Assembly (NCBI GenBank): GCA_026129095.1
Contig: JAHCIT010000001.1
Location: 554,771-618,770 of the forward strand
Direction of reading: 5' to 3'
DNA length: 64,000 bases
Source of the DNA: Deltaproteobacteria bacterium
GTDB lineage: Bacteria > JAGRBM01 > JAHCIT01
A program made the position numbers and the translations under genes. Below are positions 15,716 to 24,753 of this stretch, in pieces. Numbering within the stretch: position 1 is the first letter of the stretch; each line of letters opens with the position of its first letter. The notes beneath the pieces are model-generated. The model was not told the DNA's origin. It saw only the letters and a list, made by a program, of their open reading frames with translations, and ran no database searches.

Positions 15716-17770
15716 TCAGGGCCCAGGATTTGTCACTGTAATTGTTACAAAGCCGGATGACGGCACATGGCCCTGTCCGGAAGTGTAGGCCCTAAGCGTC
15801 GACCCGCCCCATGAACTCAGATCAACACTTGAGCAGGACGCCGAACTGCCTGTGTAAGGGCAAGTCACGATTGGATACTCGAAGACCGGGCGATCGCCGG
15901 AATTGGACGGTGCCGCAACAATCACGATATTGCCGGATGGATTTGGAGTTCCAGAGACCACCGACGCTGGGATCGTGAAGTTGAACGACAGGCCCTCCCC
16001 GGCAGCTACCGTCGTCGGGCTGTTGGTACTGGGCCCGCCCGTCCGTCGGGTCTGGAACGAAATACCGTCAGCTATATTGACCGGTTTGCCGTTAACCACT
16101 CCACCCGGTGGCTGGCAGGTACCGTTTGGGCGGTCACCCGGGACGTTGCTGCCAAAATTGCTCACTGGAAGCGAAATCGTCGGGTCGCTGGCGGGACGGG
16201 CCGAATTGACCAGTGGCAGACCGTTGCCGCTGGAATAGAACGTCGTATAGACGCAGAAGCTGTCAGCCAAGCCGTTGCCATAGTCCGGCTGGATCACACC
16301 GGTGTCCAGACCTTCAGGATCGGGCGCCGGGATCGGAATAAAGGCGCTGGTCGCACGTGCCTCGATAGTCTGGAAGGTGATATCCAAGCTTGATACGTCT
16401 TCGGTAGGATCAACGCCGAAGCCGCTATTACCCCACGCGTATACACCGGACATGAATGCCATCTGGGGTGGCGCAGGGAGCGGATCGGGCGAATCCGCCA
16501 GAGGCATACAGTCCTCGTGGTAAAGAAATCCGGAGTTACCGTCTGACAGGCCTGTCAGATTGCATACATTGAATGACTTGAGCGCTTCACGGATTCCCGT
16601 CTTGTCCGGCTGATTCGCCACCGACAGATCTACTGCAAGACCCAAGGCAGGGATCCACGGACGAAGGGGCTGGTCCTGGTCAAAGTCGATCTCCGCCACA
16701 AGCGCGCCGATCGGAATATTCTGCGGCGAGATGCCCGTTTCAGTCAGCGGGGGAGTATCCGTGTGGGTCCGAATCACAGACACGCCATATTTGCCGGCGT
16801 TGCTAACCGATGTCACAAACCCGGAATTGCCCCACTCGGGATGACGTCCCGGATACCACGCCATAAACCTGTAGTCCCGGCCAACGGGTACATCAGGAAA
16901 CACGTTCGCTTCGTCTGGTTCGGAATTCGGGCAGCTCTCCCCGTCTAGCGCTGCTACAATCTCGTCATTGCAGTTGTACTGGTCATCGGAGATATTCCGC
17001 ACCGGGAATCCGTAGCCGGTGTCCTGGTCGACAAGGCCGATATGCACGAACCGCTCCGGATAGGGATAATCACCGTAGCTGGGAGGCCCCGCATACCGTG
17101 GCAGATTATCGCCTGTAGATGTTACTCCCACGGTAAGGTTGGAACCGGCAGCCCGCCGGGCTTCGATCAGTATCACCTGGCCGTCGCCTGTAATATCTAC
17201 TGTCGCTTCGCCCTCGCACAGTTCCGGAATCACTGAATACTGGGGAGTAGAGCTTCCTGAACTGACCCGGCTCCGCACCCAGGCAGTAAACTCGATCCTG
17301 ATTTCTGTCGGCGGCAACAGAAAGATCGCTGACAGGCCGGCACCGCCATCCGCCGCCGGCAACATGGTCGAGCCGACGACATCAGAGTCACCTTCAAACG
17401 GAAGCGGATTGAGATAGGGGTTCAGATAAACCGCCCGACGCACATGGCTCCGGTTATTACGGTTAACAAATGTCGTCAGGCGGCCCAGTTCGTCCTCGGA
17501 CAGTTCACCGCGTTCAAGTTGTCTGGCGATTTCCTCACCACCGATATCGGTGAACCGGAACCGGATGTATTCCGGCAGCACCTGGCCACTGCAGAGTTCG
17601 TCGGGATCGAACGCCTGCGCGGTCAGCGCCCCGGCATTATCGGCAGTAACGATCTGGATCGGCACGCTGACACGCTCCGGACCGCCGTGTGAAAAGCAGC
17701 CCGTCATCAGCACGGCCATCCCTAAGACGGGTACCAAACCCACAATACGAACAAACGGCTTCCGTAACAT
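15716..17770 (-). CDS. Large secreted lipoprotein of unknown function
   Basis: I do not recognise a family. The protein (684 residues from the ATG at 17770) has a lipoprotein signal ending in VLMTGC; an upstream start at 17806 would lengthen the N-terminus and is less likely. The mature part is rich in Gly, Pro, Ser, Asp and Asn with many cysteines, and has few long helices, as in beta-rich surface or periplasmic proteins. Repeated short phrases such as WGNSGF occur twice (EWGNSGFVTS and AWGNSGFGVD), and ITGDGQV resembles a short calcium- or loop-type motif. It is monocistronic with its own terminator. Location on the outer membrane is inferred. Confidence 0.8.
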   Translation of the reverse strand: MLRKPFVRIVGLVPVLGMAVLMTGCFSHGGPERVSVPIQIVTADNAGALTAQAFDPDELCSGQVLPEYIRFRFTDIGGEEIARQLERGELSEDELGRLTTFVNRNNRSHVRRAVYLNPYLNPLPFEGDSDVVGSTMLPAADGGAGLSAIFLLPPTEIRIEFTAWVRSRVSSGSSTPQYSVIPELCEGEATVDITGDGQVILIEARRAAGSNLTVGVTSTGDNLPRYAGPPSYGDYPYPERFVHIGLVDQDTGYGFPVRNISDDQYNCNDEIVAALDGESCPNSEPDEANVFPDVPVGRDYRFMAWYPGRHPEWGNSGFVTSVSNAGKYGVSVIRTHTDTPPLTETGISPQNIPIGALVAEIDFDQDQPLRPWIPALGLAVDLSVANQPDKTGIREALKSFNVCNLTGLSDGNSGFLYHEDCMPLADSPDPLPAPPQMAFMSGVYAWGNSGFGVDPTEDVSSLDITFQTIEARATSAFIPIPAPDPEGLDTGVIQPDYGNGLADSFCVYTTFYSSGNGLPLVNSARPASDPTISLPVSNFGSNVPGDRPNGTCQPPGGVVNGKPVNIADGISFQTRRTGGPSTNSPTTVAAGEGLSFNFTIPASVVSGTPNPSGNIVIVAAPSNSGDRPVFEYPIVTCPYTGSSASCSSVDLSSWGGSTLRAYTSGQGHVPSSGFVTITVTNPGP

Positions 17771-18280
17771 AGTCACCACTCCTGCCGACACGCGATTTCC
17801 GCTCATCCCCCAACAAAAGAGGGCCAGACGGCGGTTTCCCTATCAACCACAGCTTATATCTTCAGGGCACGCCTGAAGCCATAACCAGCACAAAAAACCT
17901 ATCATTCCCGGCATTGGTTTGGAAGCGATACACATCACGTCCTGAAAAGTTCCAAGCCCATGAATTTTGGCTGTTTTCCAGTGATTCAACGCACGTTTCG
18001 CCTGTCATTAGCGCAAGTCCGGGCTCAAGCGTGTGACATGGATCCCCAGTTTTCATGCAACCATTGCACGCCCATGCCATGAGGATGTCGCCATCACGGG
18101 ACATTTTATGTCCGGTTTGCCGGAAACCGAATCACAGACCAGAGCTGCAGTAACCCGGTGTGAATGGGCTGCCAGCACAACTATTTGTTAATATTGGGGA
18201 AATCTGGATTATCTGAGCTTCATCAAAAGCCAGCCATTTGGCATAAGCCGTGAATATGAAATCCCAAGGAGTGCTGCCAG
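17771..18280. other. Intergenic region, about 510 bases
   Basis: This lies between the lipoprotein start and the pseudo-receiver gene. The promoters of both genes should be here, but I see no clear -35/-10 pair. A minus-strand frame at 17862-18104 (80 codons, four cysteines) has no ribosome-binding site and no recognisable domain, so I do not call it. Nothing else stands out. Confidence 0.5.
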
Positions 18281-18628
18281 ATGATGAAGCGAGGACTGAT
18301 TGCTGGAGCCGACCCCAGTGTTGTCGCCGCCCTGCAGGTAATGCTGTACGGGCAAGTCTGCATCGACTCTCTGCGGGAGGGCTCTGGAGCTGAACTGCTC
18401 GGCGCTGTTTCACGCCGGACCTACGACTGGGTCATGGTCGAGGAAAGCGGGAATTCGCATCTGGATCGGGATGCACTGGCGGCCCTGGCTTCACGCACGC
18501 ATGTCATCGTAGTGAGCAGCCATGACCGGGAGGCTGCCACCGGGCTGGAATCGCAGGCCATTTATCTGGAAAAAGATGCCCGCCTTTCCGAGCGGCTAAA
18601 GACCGTCCAACAGGTCACCGTGCATTGA
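18281..18628 (+). CDS. Pseudo-receiver protein, stand-alone
   Basis: A 115-residue protein with the outline of a response-regulator receiver domain and no output domain. Seen: a single acidic residue at Asp11 near the end of strand 1, VIVVSS at strand 4 with the conserved Ser, and IYLEKDA, whose Lys98 matches the conserved receiver lysine. At the phosphoacceptor position strand 3 reads DWVMVEES, so Glu54 replaces Asp, and the second acidic residue near Asp11 is absent. It may therefore act without phosphorylation. An AAGGAG site lies 9 bases before the start; ATG at 18284 is an alternative. The receiver assignment is by pattern only. Confidence 0.65.
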   Translation: MMKRGLIAGADPSVVAALQVMLYGQVCIDSLREGSGAELLGAVSRRTYDWVMVEESGNSHLDRDALAALASRTHVIVVSSHDREAATGLESQAIYLEKDARLSERLKTVQQVTVH

Positions 18629-18733
18629 CAGGCACGATACAGCGATAGCGAACAGGGCCGTATTCAGCGGTGGCCTTTCCCTCCCTAATTTCCGCTTGTT
18701 CTTTCCCGCAGGCGGACTAATCCTTTGCCGATC

Positions 18734-19717
18734 ATGAACTACCTGCTTGTCTCCGCAGCTACCCTGTTTATTACGCTGGCTCCACCCGATCTTGGCAGCG
18801 ACTCGTCATGGGCCAACTACCTGACTGCCTACCCGGAAGTCCGCCAGCGAATTGAAAATCATGAAAAATGGGTCAAGGCCCTGTCACCGGACAAGACCGC
18901 ATGGGTCGAACTGGCCGACGCCCATTTTGATGCTGACCCGCTCTGGGCACGGGAGATGCTCAGCTTCCTTGATGCGCAGACAGCCAGCACCGAAGTTCTC
19001 ACCGCTACACGGGCGTTGGACCAGTTCCTTGGCGACAACCGGATACACGAGGCAGCGGAACTCGCCCAGGCGAAACTGCTTCTCAATGACGGCTATGCCC
19101 GTGCCTGGCGCGACCTTGTTTCGGCCATGGCCGAAGCCCAGGGGTTTGAATATCACATCCAGTGCTGGAACCATTTTCATACCCAGCGCGTCGAAAGCGA
19201 CATTGTTTTCAATACCAGTGGCCGCGGTGGAATTGAGACCTACCGTCGCCAGTATCCGGGTGCATCGCCCCTATGGCAGCCTTGCCTGGATTTCCTGGAC
19301 CGCAATCCTGCCGTTTACGACGCCGCCCGCCGCTACTTTATGGTCCTGAAGGGCGATACCGGACTTTCCGGCCAGGTGGACCGGCTCTATAGCCGTCTCC
19401 GGCAGGAATCGAACGAGGTGATGCTGGTCGAGATATGGCGTCTCAGACTTCAGATCGCTCGCCACCGGGACTTCTGGGTCCGGTTCCTCAATCACGAGCG
19501 GGCACGGGCCTCCCGGGGTGACAGCGCCCCCGCCCTGCTTCGGATCCGCCGCGAATTTTCTGCCGACTCCGATACAGCTGCACGGCTGGTTCAGTTTCGG
19601 AAATGGGCCCTCGGCATTGAAAACCTGAGCCGCCGCATGCACGTCCGGCGAGTGGCACTCCGGGAAGCGAGCCGTCCGGTCATCCTGAGCCAGCTCCCTT
19701 CCGTCTCCCGGCCATAA
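18734..19717 (+). CDS. Secreted or membrane-anchored helical protein, function unknown
   Basis: I do not recognise this 327-residue protein. The ATG at 18734 starts MNYLLVSAATLFITLAPPD, a likely signal peptide or anchor. The rest is helical and rich in Trp and Arg: QRIENHEKWVKAL, LADAHFDADPLWAREMLSFL and VEIWRLRLQIARHRDFWVRFL. The pattern resembles TPR- or HEAT-like repeats, but I cannot define repeat units. It lies between the pseudo-receiver gene and the Ycf46-like ATPase, all on the same strand, with gaps of 105 and 66 bases. A frame starting at TTG 18725 is possible but adds only three residues. Confidence 0.65.
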   Translation: MNYLLVSAATLFITLAPPDLGSDSSWANYLTAYPEVRQRIENHEKWVKALSPDKTAWVELADAHFDADPLWAREMLSFLDAQTASTEVLTATRALDQFLGDNRIHEAAELAQAKLLLNDGYARAWRDLVSAMAEAQGFEYHIQCWNHFHTQRVESDIVFNTSGRGGIETYRRQYPGASPLWQPCLDFLDRNPAVYDAARRYFMVLKGDTGLSGQVDRLYSRLRQESNEVMLVEIWRLRLQIARHRDFWVRFLNHERARASRGDSAPALLRIRREFSADSDTAARLVQFRKWALGIENLSRRMHVRRVALREASRPVILSQLPSVSRP

Positions 19718-19783
19718 CGGCTTGCGGTATTAGCGTGAGAGGCATTACGATGGAGCCATCAGCCTCCGTCACAGGAAGGATAC

Positions 19784-21316
19784 TTGGCTCTGCCCGCTGC
19801 CATTCAGCCATTGCACCAGATCATTACTGATCTGGCCGGAAAAGTCCGCGCCCATTACCCGTTGATCGGGCTTCGCACCACCGAAGAAGAGCGTGCGGAA
19901 CGGGTATTCTCGGACGTATCGAAACAAACAAACCGTCACCTTGTCCGATGGACTACGGCGAGCGGGTTTATCCTGCTCCGCGCAGAGGCAGATACTGCAC
20001 CGAATGGCCCGGTCCAGACCAAAGATCCCACTGGGCTTGCAACTGCGATCGACAATGGTCCGGACAATACAATCTACCTGCTCGAGGACTTCGGCACATA
20101 TCTTGAGTTACCCGTTTTGCGGCGCGCACTGCGCGACCATTTCCGCCGATGGGTGTCACGGGGCATAACCCTGGCCCTGACCGGGCCCACCATCTGGCCA
20201 CCAGACGAACTGGCCACCGATATGGTTGTAGCTGACCTCCCGCTGCCCTGCGGATTCGAGCTGGAACAGCTGGTCCGCAACATCGCCAGAGCCGCCGGGC
20301 GGAATGTAGACGCGCTGGCCGAACGCATAGCGGCGGCGGCCGGGGGACTCACGGAAGCCGAAGCATCACGGCTTTTTCACCGGCTTCTTGGAACGGGAAA
20401 AGACCCCGTGCCGGACGACATCCAGATGCTGATTCGGGAGAAAAAGCAGCTTCTGGGGCGCGGCGAAACCCTGGAGTTTTTCGAATCGCCCGATACGTTG
20501 GCCTCCATCGCCGGCCTCGACAACCTGAAAGAATGGCTCGTAAGCCGGGAGCGGGCATTCTCCCGGGAAGCCCGCGATTTCGGCCTGCCGGAACCCAAGG
20601 GACTTTTCCTCCTGGGGGTCCAGGGGTGTGGAAAGTCGCTGACAGCAAAAGCGGTGGCGAACCTGTGGCGACTGCCGTTGCTCAGGTTTGACCTCGGATC
20701 GCTCTTTTCCAGCGGAAAGTCCGGACCTGAAGAACTGATGCGGAGATCACTCCAGGTGGCAGCATCCATCGCCCCGGCCGTGCTCTGGATTGATGAAATC
20801 GAAAAGGGATTCGCAGGCATAGAAGGCGGCACCGGGACGGCGGCGCGCCTGCTGGGCAGCTTCATCACCTGGATGCAGGAAAAAAATGCTCCGGTATTCG
20901 TTGTTGCGACGGCTAACTCGATCGAACAGCTTCCGCCGGAACTCCTCCGCAAGGGCCGGTTTGACGAGATATTCTTCGTTGACCTGCCAAGCCTTGCCGA
21001 ACGTCGTCAGATTTTCGAAGTTCATCTGAAACACCGGCGGCGCGATCCGGCAGCCTTCGACCTCGACACACTTGCCGCCAAGGCCGACAAGTTCTCCGGT
21101 GCCGAAATCGAAGCCGCAATAGTCGCCGGCCTGTACGAAGCATTTTCGGACGCCCGGGAACTCAACACCGCTGATATCATGAAAGCACTCAAGGAGACCG
21201 TTCCCCTGGCGCTCACCCAGCAGGAGCGAATAAAGGCGCTCAAAGACTGGGCAGAAGGTCGGGCACGGCGTGCATCGGCCGATGCGCGAATGCTGGATCT
21301 GCTCTCCAATCGCTAA
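19784..21316 (+). CDS. Ycf46-type AAA+ ATPase
   Basis: A 510-residue AAA+ ATPase. The N-terminal half is a non-catalytic domain. The module begins with [14 protein letters not shown] (239-252), Walker A GVQGCGKS (278-285), Walker B VLWIDE (333-338) and a sensor-like [22 protein letters not shown] is the arginine-finger region. These features and the order match the Ycf46 family of cyanobacteria and chloroplasts, which also occurs in other bacteria. The start is TTG with AGGAAGGA 4 bases upstream; no better ATG is found. A PilZ gene follows after 14 bases, so a signalling link is possible but unproven. Confidence 0.85.
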   Translation: MALPAAIQPLHQIITDLAGKVRAHYPLIGLRTTEEERAERVFSDVSKQTNRHLVRWTTASGFILLRAEADTAPNGPVQTKDPTGLATAIDNGPDNTIYLLEDFGTYLELPVLRRALRDHFRRWVSRGITLALTGPTIWPPDELATDMVVADLPLPCGFELEQLVRNIARAAGRNVDALAERIAAAAGGLTEAEASRLFHRLLGTGKDPVPDDIQMLIREKKQLLGRGETLEFFESPDTLASIAGLDNLKEWLVSRERAFSREARDFGLPEPKGLFLLGVQGCGKSLTAKAVANLWRLPLLRFDLGSLFSSGKSGPEELMRRSLQVAASIAPAVLWIDEIEKGFAGIEGGTGTAARLLGSFITWMQEKNAPVFVVATANSIEQLPPELLRKGRFDEIFFVDLPSLAERRQIFEVHLKHRRRDPAAFDLDTLAAKADKFSGAEIEAAIVAGLYEAFSDARELNTADIMKALKETVPLALTQQERIKALKDWAEGRARRASADARMLDLLSNR

Positions 21317-21330
21317 CATCCGCCCGCCTC

Positions 21331-21684
21331 ATGACAAGCCGCTCCATTCCTCCCTCCCAATCCCGCCGCAGACATCCCCGCGTACCGGTCACCATGGAGA
21401 TCCGGGCGACACAGGCTGCTGGTTCACTGCCATTCGTGGCAAGAAATCTGTCCGGGTCGGGTGTCTTCCTGCACGCCACGCGAGCCTATCCGGCCGGAAC
21501 GGAACTCACGCTCGAGTTCGAACTTCCCTATTCGTCGGGAAAGATCAGAACGACAGCAAAAGTCGTCCGTCATTCGACAGATCCGGCGACCGGCCTCATC
21601 AACGGGATGGGTCTGGAATTCACCAGCCGCACCGATGAAATCGCCGGAATGATTGAGGCATATCTGCAGCAGACTGAAGGCTAA
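21331..21684 (+). CDS. PilZ domain protein
   Basis: A 117-residue stand-alone PilZ protein. The N-terminal SRRRHPRVPVTMEIR includes the RxxxR cyclic di-GMP motif, and FVARNLSGSGVFLHATRAY carries a D/NxSxxG element in the form NLSGSG. GLINGMGLEFTSRTDE closes the barrel. Such proteins bind cyclic di-GMP and alter a partner. It lies 14 bases after the Ycf46-like gene and is probably cotranscribed. No diguanylate cyclase is in the window. Confidence 0.9.
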   Translation: MTSRSIPPSQSRRRHPRVPVTMEIRATQAAGSLPFVARNLSGSGVFLHATRAYPAGTELTLEFELPYSSGKIRTTAKVVRHSTDPATGLINGMGLEFTSRTDEIAGMIEAYLQQTEG

Positions 21685-21693
21685 TAGAAAATC

Positions 21694-22395
21694 TCAGTCC
21701 TTGCAGGCAGAAGGGACAGCGGCCAGCGTTTGAACCATCCGGATGACATGGGGCCGACGTTCGATATGGTCGAAACCCTCGCACCCCTCAAACATACGGA
21801 TCAATCCATAGACGGCAAAATCTGCAGACATGGGTTCGGGACCGAAGATAAACGGCGCTTCAGCCAGAAGTTCGTTCAGCCGGTCGAGCTGGTAATCGAA
21901 CAGTTCGGCATTCGCCTTCCATCCGCCGCGGGCATTGGCCAGCTGGCGCATCTGGTAGACAAGAACCCGGCCGCCAGCAATTTGAAGGGCCCTGTTCTTG
22001 AGGCTCCTCGGATACCGCTCGGCATTTATTTGCATCAACTTCTGTGCATTGTCGCCCTGACACCATTTGAACGGCTGAAGTGTCGAGGAAAACGCCTCGT
22101 CAGCCCAGTCCTCCAGAAGGGCATTGAGCGCACCCTCACGCTGGCCTTTGGGATGAATGGGTTTATCCGGAAAACGCTCATCCAGCCATTCGCAAATCGT
22201 GGTCGAATCGGAAACCCACTGGTCTCCCACCACGATGACCGGCACTTTGGTCCGGCCTGTCCGCCGCTTGATTTCAGGCCGTGCCTCCATCGGCGCTTCC
22301 ACGCGGACGTACGGCAGCCCCTTGTAGTCAAGCACCTTTCGGATTTTCTCGCAGTACGGGGATATCTGAAACTGGTGCAGAATGATGGGGTCCAC
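21694..22395 (-). CDS. Glutathione S-transferase family protein
   Basis: A 233-residue protein with a thioredoxin-fold N-terminal domain (LHQFQISPYCEKIRKVLDYKGLPY), the cis-Pro loop region TKVPVIVVGD and DSTTICEWLDERFP, and an alpha-helical C-terminal domain. I chose a GTG start because AGGAGGA lies 7 bases upstream, a near-ideal site; the frame stays open to 22449. The SPYC element resembles CxxC-like active sites of glutaredoxin-type GSTs but with only one Cys. Substrate is unknown. It may be cotranscribed with the 83-codon gene upstream. Confidence 0.85.
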   Translation of the reverse strand: MDPIILHQFQISPYCEKIRKVLDYKGLPYVRVEAPMEARPEIKRRTGRTKVPVIVVGDQWVSDSTTICEWLDERFPDKPIHPKGQREGALNALLEDWADEAFSSTLQPFKWCQGDNAQKLMQINAERYPRSLKNRALQIAGGRVLVYQMRQLANARGGWKANAELFDYQLDRLNELLAEAPFIFGPEPMSADFAVYGLIRMFEGCEGFDHIERRPHVIRMVQTLAAVPSACKD

Positions 22396-22451
22396 CGGAA
22401 ATTCCTCCTGAAGGCAGCAGGAGGGTAACACCTTGGCAAAGGCGGGCAAAC

Positions 22452-22703
22452 CTACCGGTATTTCGACCCAATTCGCGCCCGGATGGCCATCTGCGCGCCA
22501 AGAATACCGGCCAGATAGCCATCCTCGAAGTTGAACTGTTCACTCCCCCGAAGTTCCTCGTAGTCATGAGGCTGGGCAAGATCATCCTCGGTAAGATGCG
22601 GAAGGAGCGAACGGCCCAGTTTCAGGAGTTTCTTGCGCTGGAGCTCGGCATCGGCTTCCAAAAGACGGTCAATTTCTTCCAGCAGGATGGTTGGATCAGT
22701 CAT
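22452..22703 (-). CDS. Small acidic hypothetical protein
   Basis: An 83-residue protein I do not recognise. It begins with a helix (LLEEIDRLLEADAELQRKKLLKL), then LTEDDLAQPHDYEELRGSEQF and an alanine-rich end (GYLAGILGAQMAIRARIG). The amino-acid use looks protein-like and the frame fills the gap before the GST gene. The ATG lacks a strong ribosome-binding site. No membrane segment or metal motif is visible. Confidence 0.6.
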   Translation of the reverse strand: MTDPTILLEEIDRLLEADAELQRKKLLKLGRSLLPHLTEDDLAQPHDYEELRGSEQFNFEDGYLAGILGAQMAIRARIGSKYR

Positions 22704-22768
22704 GCCAAGGTTGGTAGCTTTTCATCCCGCCGGAGACAAAAATCCACTACCAGGCAGCATGACGACAC

Positions 22769-22990
22769 ATGGGACTGTTCGAAGATGAAATGGAAGCGGC
22801 ACTGGACCGGGCGTCAGCTTCCGGGAGCCCCAAGTGCCCCTGGTGCGGCGAAACAATCTGGCTTCAGGTGGATACCGGGGGCGGTGATAGCCAAACGGTC
22901 ATCGAAGATTGCCCGGTCTGCTGCCGGCCAATCACAGTCCACTGGACGCGGACCGGCGGGCGCTGGCGCGGTGATACCATCCGGTCATAA
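22769..22990 (+). CDS. CPXCG family zinc-ribbon protein
   Basis: A 73-residue protein of the CPXCG group: CPWCGE near residue 23, then [11 protein letters not shown], giving four or five cysteines that probably bind zinc. The family is widespread in Proteobacteria and its role is unknown. Length is normal. It is divergent from the 83-codon gene and precedes the TlpA-like gene by 41 bases. Confidence 0.88.
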   Translation: MGLFEDEMEAALDRASASGSPKCPWCGETIWLQVDTGGGDSQTVIEDCPVCCRPITVHWTRTGGRWRGDTIRS

Positions 22991-23031
22991 TATTCAACAA
23001 ATCCGGAAATATTCCGGGGAGCAGGTAGATT

Positions 23032-23598
23032 ATGAGGTCATATCCGCAATTCTGGCTTTCTTTATTTCTTCTGGCACTTCTGGCTGCATTTCCAGCACGT
23101 GCAATAGCGGAAGAAGCGACTCCCAAATTGGCCCCGGCACTCGAAGGGCCAACCGTGGGAGGTGCGCCGTTCAGCCTGAAAAAACTTCTCGCCGAAAAAA
23201 AGCCAAAAGAAACCTGGGTACTGTTCTGGGCAACCTGGTGCCCACCGTGTGTTTTTGAGCTGCCCGAACTGGATCGCCTGTGGAGCGAGCTCAAGGGGCA
23301 GGGCTTTGAGCTGGTTACGGTCAATGAAGAGAACATGAACCCTGATATGGCATGGGCAAAAGGGCTTCCAGACTATATCCGGATGCGAAATCTCAGCTTT
23401 GTTGTGGTTGACGACGCTGACGGCAAGATAGCCCAGAGCTGGCCGGTGGAAGGAAAGCTCCCCACCCTGTTTCGACTGGATGGCGAGGGCCGAATCGTTG
23501 CGCAGGAAATAGGTTTTTCCGAGAAAATATTCCGGGAACGCGAGGAGAGCCTTCGCAAGCGGCTGGGCTCCAGTGGCAAAAAGCCGAAGAAGAAGTGA
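23032..23598 (+). CDS. TlpA-like thioredoxin-fold protein, secreted
   Basis: A 188-residue protein with an N-terminal signal peptide (LSLFLLALLAAFPARAIAEE), so probably periplasmic or anchored in the inner membrane. WATWCPPC contains the active-site pair Cys70 and Cys73, and KLPTLFRLDGEGRIV is the cis-Pro region. Such proteins reduce disulfides, for example in cytochrome c maturation or of specific partners; no cytochrome genes are present. The C-terminus is lysine-rich (GKKPKKK). Its stop abuts the stop of the convergent GNAT gene. Confidence 0.9.
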   Translation: MRSYPQFWLSLFLLALLAAFPARAIAEEATPKLAPALEGPTVGGAPFSLKKLLAEKKPKETWVLFWATWCPPCVFELPELDRLWSELKGQGFELVTVNEENMNPDMAWAKGLPDYIRMRNLSFVVVDDADGKIAQSWPVEGKLPTLFRLDGEGRIVAQEIGFSEKIFREREESLRKRLGSSGKKPKKK

Positions 23599-24084
23599 TC
23601 ATTCAGATCCAAATTTTCGCAGCGCACCGCCTTCCAGCCGGTATATACGCCAATCGGGCATGATGTCGGCTCCAATAGACCGGTAAAGCGACTGTGCATT
23701 TTTATTCCAGTCGAGCACTGACCACTCAAAACGGGCACACCCGTGCTTGACCGCAATCCGGGCAACAATCTCCAGCAACCGTTTGCCTATCCCCATCCGG
23801 CGGCGGGAAGGGGTTACGTACAAATCCTCAAGCCACAGTCCACGCTTCATACGGAAAGTACTGAAAGTTTCAAAGAAAATGGCATAGCCCACGACGCCAT
23901 GGCCGGTCTCTTCGGCCACAAGACACTGGGCCGCTGGCGGATCACTGAATAGGGCCTCGGCAAGGTCATACGTGGAGCCGGTAAACTGATGTTCCAGCTT
24001 TTCAAATGCCGCCAGCTCACCAATCAGGTCGCGTACCCGCTGCGTATCTGCCATTTCTGCGGGGCGATAGATAATTTCAGCCAT
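23599..24084 (-). CDS. GNAT family N-acetyltransferase
   Basis: A 161-residue acetyltransferase. WLEDLYVTPSRRRMGIGKRLL contains the acetyl-CoA loop (RRRMGIG), and VLDWNKNAQSLYRSIGAD is the C-terminal signature. The overall layout, with ELAAFEKLEHQF near the start, resembles the diamine/spermidine acetyltransferase branch. The substrate is not fixed by sequence. It appears monocistronic. Confidence 0.9.
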   Translation of the reverse strand: MAEIIYRPAEMADTQRVRDLIGELAAFEKLEHQFTGSTYDLAEALFSDPPAAQCLVAEETGHGVVGYAIFFETFSTFRMKRGLWLEDLYVTPSRRRMGIGKRLLEIVARIAVKHGCARFEWSVLDWNKNAQSLYRSIGADIMPDWRIYRLEGGALRKFGSE

Positions 24085-24199
24085 TCCGGGTCCATAGCAC
24101 GGAGTTTGGTGGCCTGCACCGGGGTTCTGTTTCTACCTTGCGATGAAATAAGGTGGCGGTAAAATGGGGTTATTAGAATGGCAAAGGGGGTAATGAGCC

Positions 24200-24742
24200 A
24201 TGCGCCGAAGCGGAACCGCCTTGATGACAGCAATACTGGTTATATCAACAGCCGGACCGGTTGCGGCCAAACTGTATAAATACCGGGATAACGCCGGCAA
24301 TCTCCATGTGGTCGATGCCTATGAAAAAGTCCCCCGGGAGTACCAGAACCAGGTTTCTCCAGATGGCGAAAAGACCAGGCGGAATGAATACCGTATCCAG
24401 CAAAGTGAGCCCTTGGCAACCGATAGCGGCCTTCAGTCCAGCCCTACTACCCAGGCGCCGCCATCATCCAGAGAACGATGCCAGCAGGATGCTGTCCAGC
24501 TCCGGCAGAAAATTGGTGCCCTTGAGAAACAGGCTGACCAGTGGACACGTGACGAGCTGATGCGCAACTGTCCGGCCGAATCACGTACCGATGACAATGA
24601 CTGTATTGTCGTGGCACCCACTGGAGAAATGAAAGCCATGGTCAACAGCATGCTCGTTGAAACTGAAAAGAAGAACCCCTATCGAAAAACCGTCGAGACC
24701 GAACAGTTACGCCTTAAAAAACTGGAGGCATCCTGTCGGTAG
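24200..24742 (+). CDS. DUF4124 domain protein, secreted
   Basis: A 180-residue protein with a signal peptide (TAILVISTAGPVAA) and an N-terminal DUF4124 motif: KLYKYRDNAGNLHVVDAYEKVP. DUF4124 is common in secreted or envelope proteins of Proteobacteria and has no known function. A serine- and proline-rich linker leads to a helical C-terminal region with cysteines (RERCQQDAVQLRQKIGALEK, NCPAES, NDCIVV, LEASCR). Periplasmic location is inferred. Confidence 0.82.
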   Translation: MRRSGTALMTAILVISTAGPVAAKLYKYRDNAGNLHVVDAYEKVPREYQNQVSPDGEKTRRNEYRIQQSEPLATDSGLQSSPTTQAPPSSRERCQQDAVQLRQKIGALEKQADQWTRDELMRNCPAESRTDDNDCIVVAPTGEMKAMVNSMLVETEKKNPYRKTVETEQLRLKKLEASCR

Positions 24743-24753
24743 GATTTTGCGAT

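Noticed and set aside
17862-18104. Minus-strand frame of 80 codons with four cysteines
   Set aside because: No ribosome-binding site, no recognised domain, and the gap is large enough for chance frames.
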